Source: Cladopsammia gracilis (taxonomy: Eukaryota; Cnidaria; Anthozoa; Scleractinia; Dendrophylliidae). From it: a stretch of DNA of 64,000 nucleotides. The first letter of the stretch is position 1. Each line of letters starts with the position of its first letter. The notes under the pieces were generated by a model. That model saw nothing but the letters and a program-made list of their open reading frames with translations. It had not been told where the DNA came from and made no database searches. Location of the stretch: assembly GCA_022457155.1 (NCBI GenBank), contig JAJGOT010000138.1:1240501-1304500 (forward strand), in the 5' to 3' direction. Position numbers and translations under genes: made by a program. Shown here piece after piece: positions 1 through 10,700 of the stretch.

Positions 1-91
1 TGGGGGAGGGGAGGGGAGGCGGATTTCGGGTACATCTTAAATCAGGATTTGATAATTGCAGTATTGTGAGGTGCCAAAAGTACCTGTATGA

Positions 92-508
92 TTAGACAAA
101 TTTCAAATTTACTAAAGTTTTAATGAAGTAACAATGTGAATCTCTGTGCTTGAGATGTCTACATTGTTTGTTTTCATTGGTTTCTGATAACTTTCTCTTT
201 ATGTATCTCAGTTTGTTTTTACTCTCAGTCACTGTTGAAACATAGTGCAACTCATTGATATATCCAATAAAAATTGTCTTCCGTCCTTCCTGATCAGCAA
301 CAGGAGTCAGGAATGTACCTTCAGGTGAATCTATATTCCGGTTTGATCCTGTGATATGAATGACACAGTTATATGCATGCATGATATTATCACACCATGT
401 GCCTTGTTTTGACATTTGTCGAATATAGTTATTCCAGTGATCATCAGAAATACTTTCTGGGTAATCCTGTAAATGGCTAATTCCAGCCATACGAATTTCA
501 AGGTGCAA
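92..508 (-). pseudogene. OTU-protease-like fragment, probably element-derived
   Basis: An open frame of 138 codons on the minus strand. It contains a W-x2-YI-x2-MS-x2-GTW-x-DNI stretch followed by a short beta-strand-like NCVIHI segment and, about 40 residues on, an IGYINELHY stretch. This order resembles the C-terminal half of an OTU cysteine-protease domain (GTWGD...I.V...HY). The segment between GTW and NCVIHI is shorter than in typical OTU domains, and no catalytic cysteine half is visible upstream. OTU modules are common passengers of animal transposons, so this is more likely an element remnant than a host exon. The family call rests on motif resemblance only. Confidence 0.35.
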
Positions 509-554
509 ACATCAGTCCGATACAGTTGGTGTAAAACTGGCCACCGAGCACAAT

Positions 555-1064
555 GGCTGTTTTCACACTAGAGACGGACAAATCGTCTGGACGGACAAGT
601 CGTCTCAGACGGACAAGTCGTCTTAGTGAGAAAACGGGACGAACAAAATTTTGGACGTAAAAGTCGTCTGATTTTGTCCGTCGATTTGGCCGTCCATTAA
701 GAGGATTTTTCGAGGACGATTTGTTCGTCTAGACGGATATTAAAAGTCGTCCAAAGTCCGACTTAAATTCACACCAGACGAACAAATGGTTGTATCTCGG
801 TCCCAGTACTCGCTAAAGGGAATGGAACTAGTAAAGGGAGTGATGGTTTATGGGAAAATCAAAATGGCGGATAGAAAGCAAGGTAACCAAGCCTGTTAGT
901 GCCAGGCCCCTTGCTTTCAAAATCGTCTGTTTGTTTGTTCAGATATGAATTTACGATGACCAACACAAGGTGAGTTGTCCATCTAGAATTCACATTACAC
1001 GAACGAATCGTCGGACGACTTGTCCGTCCAGACGATTTGTCCGTCTTCTAGTGTGAAATGGGCC
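555..1064. mobile_element. MITE with GACGGACAA/CGTC-rich inverted ends
   Basis: The ends are inverted copies about 50 bp long. The left end reads GGCTGTTTTCACACTAG then GACGGACAAATCGTC. The right end is its complement, finishing CTAGTGTGAAATGGGCC. AAT (or CAAT) borders both sides, a possible 3-4 bp target duplication. The subterminal regions repeat GGACGGACAAGTCGTC-type units. There is no coding capacity, so this is a non-autonomous DNA transposon. Confidence 0.75.
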
Positions 1065-1749
1065 AATCACTCGGTTCATTTGGTTTGTATTTCTGACCGC
1101 TATGGGTCAGAGTACAATGACTCGGTTGAGCCGGTTCCCGTTTTGTTCAGAAAAGTCGACATCAATTCAAAGCAGCAGGACGACAGCAAAGGTGCTCGAT
1201 TTGTCGTTGCTCGGATGTGGACATCGGGCTTTCCATGTACTCTTGACACACTTGAAACACTTCCCTGATAAGGCTTTGACAATTAGCAACGATGAACTTT
1301 TCAAGAAACAGCACATTAAAGTTTGAAAAAATGAATTGAACTTACCATTCCACGCAAAGAACAGTCCGTTCGGTAACTCGTAGAGAGCCCGCGACAATCT
1401 TGGAAAGGTTTTCAGCTAAAAATAGTTGCGCGCGCAGAGCCTTCTTATTATTCAAAATGGCGCAGATTTTGCACATCGCCCACCCAAAAAGGTCGGCATT
1501 AGATAACATCGGGTGAAACAGCGGTCGCAGTGAAAACAATTGGCTTGTGGGGGTTGCTCATTCTCGCGGGCGCAGAAATCAAGTTTCACCCGATGTTATC
1601 TGAAAAAAACCACCCAAAAAAACTCGATTCTTCACGCCGGCGAAATCACGTGATAGGTGACCACAGGAACCCCAAGATTAGGACTGCGTTCTCCTATCGT
1701 CGAACGCAATTATCACGACATTAAACTTGTCTGTTAATTTAATTTGCAG
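1065..1749. other. Upstream intron sequence of the adhesion GPCR; no exon recognised
   Basis: No convincing exon is visible. A 19-base inverted pair (1501-1519 with 1583-1601, AGATAACATCGGGTGAAAC type) could fold around a loop of about 63 bases. The region ends with a polypyrimidine tract and the AG acceptor at 1748-1749. Confidence 0.5.
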
Positions 1750-4700
1750 CTGCGAAATCCAAACGCCGACCTTACTGACATAGCTATGCAACTTGTCAAT
1801 GTCACTTCGGTGGATACGCATGCGCAAGCTCCGTTACAAACTGGTGACGTTAAACTGGCTGTTGATATCATAGTAAAAATATCTCAGAGGGGCTATCCGC
1901 TAGCAGTGAGAAATGATACCATAAAAAAAATTACTCAGGTATGTTTATATTTGTGCATCAGATTTTGTCTTTTCCGGTGCATTATTATTTGCTGGTGCCC
2001 ATATATTGATCGCGAGTGTTGACATGTTGACATCATCATAATGCTTCTATAGAGGTTTTGCACGGCAGGAACAGCAGGAACAATAGATTCATTTCCCTAT
2101 GGGAAAGAATGTTCTTTCTAATGCAAAACATTTTCATTGTTCCTGCCATGCAACATGGCTGCCGTGCAAAACCTCTATTCTTGGCTTTCACTTACGTCAT
2201 ATCAAAATTCAGAAGCATTAAAAAATAGATTTCCAATCCAAAATGTTTATGGAATTGTAAAGAGTTTAAAACTACACATCTTGGCCAAATTTTGAAGCGC
2301 AAAAGCAATTCGTTCAAGAGTTATAGAAGAACGAGTATTAGATATTTTTAGAAAGAAATGTATGGAGCGGCCATCTTTGTGCCCCACTCAGGGGCACAAA
2401 GATGGCGGCCAAAAATTCAAAGTCTTAATTACACCAAAAATCACATCCAAAAATATTGTATTTGCTATAAGCTCAATTAATTCGGCTTATAAGTACTTAT
2501 AATGCAAACAATAACTTTCAGCTGATTCAATTTTGTTTATTTTCGCGGCTTATCTGAAATAGCGTGACGCATTGCGTGACACATTTAAAACCTTTGTAAA
2601 TCGGAAGCAAAACATCGTTAAAACCTGAAACTTTTTGTGAACGATTATAACATTTGTATCCACATACTATGTTAGAAACAGCTTTGTAGGACGTTTTCTT
2701 TAGATTTTTTAATTTTTATGACATCATGTGAAAGCCAAGAATACATACACTAAATTTCCATTGCAGTACCACGCTAATTTAGGTGCTTCTGTCGCACATT
2801 ATAGTCTAGGAGGTAGAACCCTGAAAATTTTGAGTCGTAGCACACCCCCTACATATTTGGTTTGATATCATAAATTGACAGCAGGATACTTGTGGAACAT
2901 TTTTAGGTATGATGTACTGATGTATCGTTGGGACATCTTCATGCTAGGGGCCCATTTGTGAGTGCTGGTATGGTCCCTCTAAATTATGCATATTTTTAGG
3001 ACCACTATTTTATGCTGATTCAACTTGACATTACTCCCCTCAAATTGGCCTCAGACACTTCAAAATTGACTAAAGCATTAATGGCATAACTATTTCTCAA
3101 TATAACATGCAAATAATTTAAAGGGGGTTTCCATAGTAACCGTTGCTATGGTAATTTTTACATGAGGGCTAATTAAGTAATATTTACCCTAACAACCCAG
3201 ATAATGGTCAAAACTCTTCGAAATCACACTGATGCAGATATATTTCACTTCAATGAGTTTACAAAACCATGGTAACCATTTCTAAGGGATTTTGTATTTC
3301 AAGTAAAATCTGTTAACAGATAATGTTTTTAACAATCTTCAATTAATTCTCATATGAAAGGATCAGATTGCGTCGTTGGACTTTCCCAAAACAAAATTGC
3401 CTTTCGAATTGAAGATGATGAGCTCACTGATGCACTAGTTAAACTGTATTTCATCTCAATTTTTCACATGATCACAAAATGTTTTCATGGGAACTATTGC
3501 CATGGAAAATTTATTTCTCTTCTTTCAAAAGCAAACAGTTTGCTTGTTTTAATGTCTGAATTTAGTATGGCAAATGAGTAATTTGTGATTGATGCCAGAT
3601 ATATTGCATTCTCGAATTAATAGTGCCTTTCACGAATCACTGTCTAACAGCAAAACTCATAACCGTACTATGACAGTTACTTCTGTACAACTTTAGAGCC
3701 TAAACGTCAGCATCCATTAGGTCATCGTCACTGCTTTCAAGTGTTTCATCAATCGGCTTGTGAGGATTTTCGCAACTTTCATCATTCATACAAAGGCATG
3801 CTTCAGTACAGGGCATCTTATTGGCTTTGCAGGAACACAAGTCATCCCTTCTGCAGACAGATTTGCTGCATCTGCATGTCGTCAATTCAAGCAGCCCTTG
3901 TGGCGCTGGATCCTTGGACATCAACAGGGGTTCCAACACACTATCCACTTTTCTCCAGCCATTGTTGACTGGTGATGGCAGTTGTTGTGTTGCATTCAAG
4001 GAGCGTTTCCACACACATGCCTGGTAGTTAGCCCTTTCAATGTGGTGTCGTAAGCTGTTGCTTGTTGGCGGTAAACCTTCGCTTCTTTGATGCCTTTGGC
4101 AGAACATCCAGTATCTTACGTAGTCAGCTGTCACTCCTGCCTTCTTGTTGGTTGTATAAAGGGAACAAATAAACTTCTCACAGGCTTCAACAGTGCTTTC
4201 TGATGGAGGAATCTGAATGCCAAGGTTGCCAACATGCTCATGAAGACTGGAATCTTTGATGAATGCCTTCCATGCTTTCTTTTTTCCGATCTTAAACAAA
4301 CCACTAGTAGTATCGCAACCAGTGAGAGCATGGAATGCAGGAATCGCAGTGCAAATATTCCTACCAAGCTTCTCAGCAACAAGATGGACAGGGATGAAGC
4401 GGACCTTATCCTTTACGCCAGTCTTAAACCACAGTTCTTCACACCGTATCATCTGGAAAGCATAGATAGCTAAGACAGCAACATCTGTATCAGGAGACTG
4501 GATGACAATAATGTCTTTAGTGGAGGAAGCGTGTGAGGCGTGGAGGATCATCCTCGTGTCAGCTTCTTCATGGTCTGATCTCAACTCTGCAAGGGGATCT
4601 GTGCATCCATAGGTTACAATAACTGCTTCTGTTGGATCTTCGAAGCCACCTCCGATTACCAGCTGTTGACCAGGAAGTAAGTGATGTTCACCCAAACCGC

Positions 4701-7700
4701 ACCATTCTTGGCAAAGAAATCTGGAAAGGTTAACTTTGTTGTTCGGGTTGCTGATGAACTTCCCCCATTGTTTTGGAACCGGAGTATGCTTGTTTGTGAT
4801 TTGGATCTCCAGTGCTCTGCTTGATCCCCTCCTCCGTCTTTCACTCTCCTTTATGGACTCTTGAACATCGTAGCGGTCAAAAACAACATCTACTCTTGTG
4901 CACTGACCTTGTCGCAGAGGTGTGAAGAGCACATTAAAGTACCTTTCAGCGAGCTCCCCGAATGTGCGGCAGCCTGAAGACTTCAACATCTGAACTAGGG
5001 CCATTCCATCAAAGATGAACGCTGCCGAATGTGCGCTTTGAGGAAGTCTTCCCTGTGCCTGACACTCTCGTTCAATCTCGGCCATAAGAGCACTTTTTGT
5101 CGTTTTCCGCAACGCACCATCAGCATGTGCCAATGCAAAGGGCACAGTGGACAGTTCGTAGCTCAGGACTTCTTTCACGTCGACATCACGACACTTGGCA
5201 GCAATCAGAAGTCTTCCGAACAAGTTGCGATCCGCTGAAATGGTGATAATCTTCTCGTCTGCGCACTTGATGTGATTAGTTTTCGCCATAGAGGCGAATG
5301 TTTTCACATTTACTTTCGAGATCTTGCTCCAAAAAGAGACCCCACCGCTGTTCATTCTTTGACTCGTAAACTTCTTTGCTTCTTCTTTTCCTTTCTTAAA
5401 AGAGTCAATGAGTTGCTGGGCTGTGTCCTGAGGCATAACTACTCCAGTGGCGATGTTTCGTAATGGAACAGGATATTCTCTCGATGCCTCACTCAGATCA
5501 AAAGGGTTTGACATGGTGCTGGTAACTGTGTTTATGAGTTTCTGAACATCGGTTTCATCCCTCTTTATTCTTTGTGAACCTGCCTCCTTGTGAGTCCCAA
5601 TCTTGTCACAATCTTCAAGGTTACAAAGTTGCTTGGTTGCAGCAGTTATCGAAGCTCTCTTGTGACTCGTTATAAACCACCTCTCCAGAGCAGAGGCATT
5701 TTGTGTAAAGCCAACAATACCCCCTCTAGTCTTGCTGTCCAGGTTGATGGTTTGTTCCAAGGCCATGTCGGTCCAAACCTGGCTGAAGCGTTGACTTGAT
5801 CTACTCACTGGGTGGTTACCGTTTAGGAATTCGTTGTGAACTTCTGGAGCAAGAGTGGGCAGCAAATGCATATCTGCCAAGTAGATTGGGAACCACCTGG
5901 AAATGATAGGAGCATAAGGTCGTAGTTAGGGACAAGTAAAAAGGGGGTAAATTCCGAAAATTAGAAGTGTGACATTTTTTGGCGGACAATGTTTAAAAAA
6001 GGAAACCTTTTCAACTATAAAATAATACATCTCCGAAACTGTTAGCAAGAAAACAACTACAATAATTCTGTTACTTTGTTGTCACTAAATTCATGCGTAC
6101 TTCATTTCGCAAAAATGATGGAACCAAAATTCGCAAAATGGACTCAAAGGGTAGTAAATTTCACGCAAATATCGCTAATTTTCTCTTACCATTAAAACAT
6201 CCTTCACTGATTTACAACCAGAAGCGATAAAGCAGTTAATGGAAAAGGCATCAGTTAGTTGGAGCAAAACACTTACCGGTAGTTATTGGTTTCAGTCACT
6301 CTGCAAGAACAATGGCGGCACTTTTTCTCGTAGGTATTAAATTTTGCGACTTTTTTTAAATCGCGAAAATGAGAAGTCGCGAAAATAAGTGATAATAAAG
6401 TAGAGTATAAGTTAGATAACTGCTACTGATCATTTTTGTTGTACATATCTGTCCATTTAGTTAAAACATAATTTTTATACTTGTGTTAAAGATTATCTCC
6501 CATAAATGTAACCTCTTGAGATGGTTCATAACTGAAAGAAAAAGAAGAATGTCTCTTCCGTAGCAAAAAAAGATAGTCAAGATAGTCAGACGTAATTGTC
6601 CAACTAACCTGGAATAGTTAATGCGATCCATGGAAAAGAAGTAAGGAACCATTTCTGCCACTGCATTCAGATGAAGTTCCCACGATCCCTCCCGTTCGGC
6701 CCGAATGAAGCGCAACAGCAACAGAACAACATCAATGTACATGTTCCAGAATTGGAATAGCTTAGACTGCTGACTGGCTTGTTGGCAGAATCTTGCAAAT
6801 AGTTGTTGAAGATGCGGGAGTTTGTAACACAACTTATCAAAGGAGGTTTTCAGTGAGGCTTCATCATTAATTGATCTTTGACAATTGTTTATCAATGCCA
6901 AATACTGATCTTTTGAAGACGTTGGTAGCACAATATCGGACTGTTGGTCCCCGGCTTCCATCCAGGCTCCAAACGCTTGCCACTGCAGTCTCAGCAGGGC
7001 TTCGAGAACAAGCTTATGTGCACGTACGCCTCTGTTATATGACTTGCCTTTCAGTAGCATCGATGCAGTGCTGCTTCCATATACACCAGATTCTATAAGA
7101 AGGTCTTCAATGCCACTGTCCTGGAAGATCTTTCCAATAACTGCAAGGAAGTTTAATGCTATATGGAAACCCCCCATCCGGATCACAGTGTTACTGAATT
7201 CTTCGGGTCGTCGCCACTGAATTTCTTTGGCTTTCATATAAATCGCGAGGTCAAATGTAATTACACTGTGCTTCTGGCCTAGTCCTTCCATCATTGCCTG
7301 AACGTTCTTCATTGCGGTGTAAACTGTACTGTATTCAGTCGGTGAACCGTTGATCATTGGGCAATAACCAACAGAGGTTAAGGGTGGAGGCTCACTCGCA
7401 ATCTTTGCATTAAATCCGCTCCAACTTGGCAGGGGCTGATGAACTGGGCCATCGCAGCAATCTACATGTAGATCTTCAATAAACAACTTGTGCGTACACC
7501 TACGTGTTAAAAACCAACCGAGATCCTTCTGAATGGCAGCACTACGAAGAGAACTTGAAGACTGAAACCACTCTTCTTTTACTTTGTCTTTGTAAAGAGT
7601 TACTGCAGGTCGCTTTCCACAGGCACCAAACTCCAAGAGGGGTGGGTTTGCAGCTGGTATGTTTAGTGACCGCCGTTTCTCTGAATGGTCACAATGAACC

Positions 7701-10700
7701 ACGGGTTTTGGTTTCGGCCCGTATTGCTGTCTTTGGTACAGGACAAGTGTAGTGGCATGGGTGGTTTGCTTCCCATCAAGCGTCTCCTCGTTGATGTCAT
7801 TATTGTCTCCGGCGACTTGAACGAACACTCCAGGTGTAATGTTAGATGGAATTACAGCACCCAAATTCTCTGAGTTGGCTATAATTTCTAATGCCAAGCT
7901 AGTGTCAATTACTTCTATGTCATCATAGGAGCAGCAGTGACCGAACCTATTTAGCATTGTCACCAGGAGCTTTGAACCTGAAATATGCCTGACGGACATC
8001 GCCAAGCCAATGTGCTTTGGAGTCTTGATGCGACCATGCGTTGTGGCATAAACCAGGTCTTGTGCAATAGCCAGAATATGTCGCTCGTCTGCATCACTGG
8101 AAGCAGCTGGAGAGGACACATCAACTTTGTCTGGATTTGAGATCATCAAGCAGAGAAATTTGTAAAGATCTGTAGGCATAAGACTCTTTACATTACAGGC
8201 ACTCAAATCCTCTACATCAACGGGTTGAATCCCTATGTTTTTGCTTTCTTTCCTTATGCTTGACCTCAATATTTGAGCGGCGTGGTATAATGTAGAGTTG
8301 ACATCATTCAGGCCCTGTGTGTTTGAGGACTCATCTTCAGAAGGCGTTGAAATCTTAGTCGAATGGCAAGTTTTCTTAGCAGCTGCATTGATGACATCCT
8401 GCAAAGAAATAGAACTAGAGTAAACCAACTCCGGCTTCGAGGGGTCCGGTAGCTTCTGAAAGACAATTTCCTCTTGAAAACACTGCTGCAGTCTGCGTTT
8501 TAGCCTTTCTGTCTTGTAGCTTTTTGCCGTGTGGCAGCCAAGGTTTTCTAGAATTAACTGATAGGACTCCAGGAGCGTTTTCATGTCAAGAGCCACTCCT
8601 GATTCTAACTGTGGTTTGATGTCTTCCCTCATTTGTTGAAATGCCTGTGTGTAGACATCTTCCTCGCCGTCAACTCGAAAGTCAGCAAAAGTCAAATTTG
8701 ATTTACTGACGTACTGAGATCTGCAATGTTTATGATATTTGGCCTCTGCAGCAATCAAATCAACCCCCAAAATCTTCAACAGCATGCTCTCATCACTCCT
8801 TGCTCTTGCAGCCTCTTCAATAACTTTGCAAGAATCAAATGTTGAAACGTTCATCAGCTTTGTTGTTCCTTTTGACTTTTTCTGCTGGCAGAATAGACAA
8901 AGTGACCAATCCACCGCTTCAACTTGAGATCTCGAACTTGGTCTATCAACATCACGACTGTCTTTACTTTTGACAGAACGTAATGGTTTAATGAAGCTAA
9001 GATTTCTCTTGCTTGTATAACTTTGAAAACACTTGCCATGCCAGACAACATTTAATGAATTTAAATTTTCAAAAGCAGAAGAAATCCTATGGTAAGTTTC
9101 ATCTTGTCTAAGCTCCACAGCTTCTTTGAATGATCTTAATCCAGGCTCTGTAGAGCATCTTAGTTTTTCACTGCTTGTTTCTTGACAAATGATACATTTG
9201 GTGAAGTCTGTACATAGTTTGAGTTTCTTTTTTGGTGGCAAAAGTCTCACTTCTTTTTCTTCGTCGCTGCTTTCAGTACAACTATCCATTATCAAGCATC
9301 TTAAGAAAAAGTAAAAATTAATCATGTAGCATTCTATCTGATCTATTCAATAAACCTAAATTCCAGAAATGTGAAACACCAAGAAGCCCTTTGGGCTTTA
9401 CATATTTTGTAATAAGTAGTCAGTAGGCCGTGATCAATAGTTCGTAGCAGAGTTTGTAGTTCTTAGTCCCTAGTTCACAGTCCAGTCCCTGGTCCAATAT
9501 TTATCAGCAGCAAGATGGCGTCTCTTTACTCTCAGCTGTTCTCTTTCTTTTATTTGATTGTTTTGCGTGTTTTGAGTAATTTTTCGCTACAAAAAGACTC
9601 AGGAAGTAGATCTAAAGTAGCGAGCACCGTTAAAACACAGATATTGCGATAATTCGGGGATACATTTTACAGTTTATATGTGCAATGCTTGATCGATCGA
9701 TCGATCGATCAATCGCTCGATCAATTAATCAACTGAGCGTGGTACGCGGAGAGTTGCTTACGATAAAAAGGAAAAGGAAAAAGACAACAACATGTAACAC
9801 TTGTCAAAAAAAAAACGCGACAAATAACCTTTACACAGCTTTACACTTTCAGTCATTTACATATCTTCTTGCATGTTTGATATCTTACTGTTCAAGATAA
9901 ATTGGGCCATTTGTTCCACAATTTATGCATAACTTCCAATACCTTGCTCTAAAAATACGAAAGGACTTGTTTTCAAAGCAAAAAACGTTACCTTAGAATG
10001 AAAACGTTGTGACTGCGTAAATCCAAGATGACCGCACTATTGAGCCTGTAAGTACCAATTGCATTATGGGAGCTTTTCTCCCTAAGCACTGTGGGATATA
10101 TTTGAATCGGCGGAGATGGCAAGGATCACTCAAAGAAAAATGTAAACACAAAAAAGACATGAAGTTACTAGATGTGCTCTATGTTAAACATCTTATTGAA
10201 AGAGAGAATTTTCAACCATTCTGTTGCTAAGGGAATTCGTAAACAATGCAATAAAGTAGATTGCAGTTGTTAAACAGAAAATGCATGTTTTGAGTAGAAC
10301 AATGCTATAATGTCCAAATAATTGAAACTTATTGAAATGAATGATAACATAGTGATAAAAAATTTGACTCGCATTCGAGAGAATCTGGCAAATATTACTT
10401 AATTAGCCCTCATTTAAAAATTACCATAGCAACGGTTACTATGGAAACCCCCTTTAAATTATTTGCATGTTATATTGAGAAATAGTTATGCCATTAATGC
10501 TTTAGTCAATTTTGAAGTGTTTGAGGCCAATGTGAGGGGAGTAATGTCAAGTTGAATTAGCATAAAATAGTGGTCCTAAAAATATGCGTAATTTAGAGGG
10601 ACCATACCAGTACTCACAAATGGGCCCCTAGCATGAAGATGTCCCAACGATACATAAGTACATCATACCTAAAAATGTTCCACAAGTATCCTGCTATCAA

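Noticed and set aside
1020..1539. Short open frames on both strands after the first MITE, one ending at a GTAAG-like donor
   Set aside because: No recognisable domain and no matching acceptor; too weak to call an exon.
3741..5799. Plus-strand open frames opposite the transposase exon 2
   Set aside because: Shadow frames of the long minus-strand coding region; no start context, domains or splice support.
6461..6608. C-terminal extension of the 954-codon frame (LVGQLRL... to the stop)
   Set aside because: It lies beyond a good donor site and reads into the intron; splicing instead gives a continuous conserved-looking protein.
9691..9732. GATCGATC run as a CRISPR-like or regulatory array
   Set aside because: A simple microsatellite in a eukaryotic transposon; no spacers or defined units.
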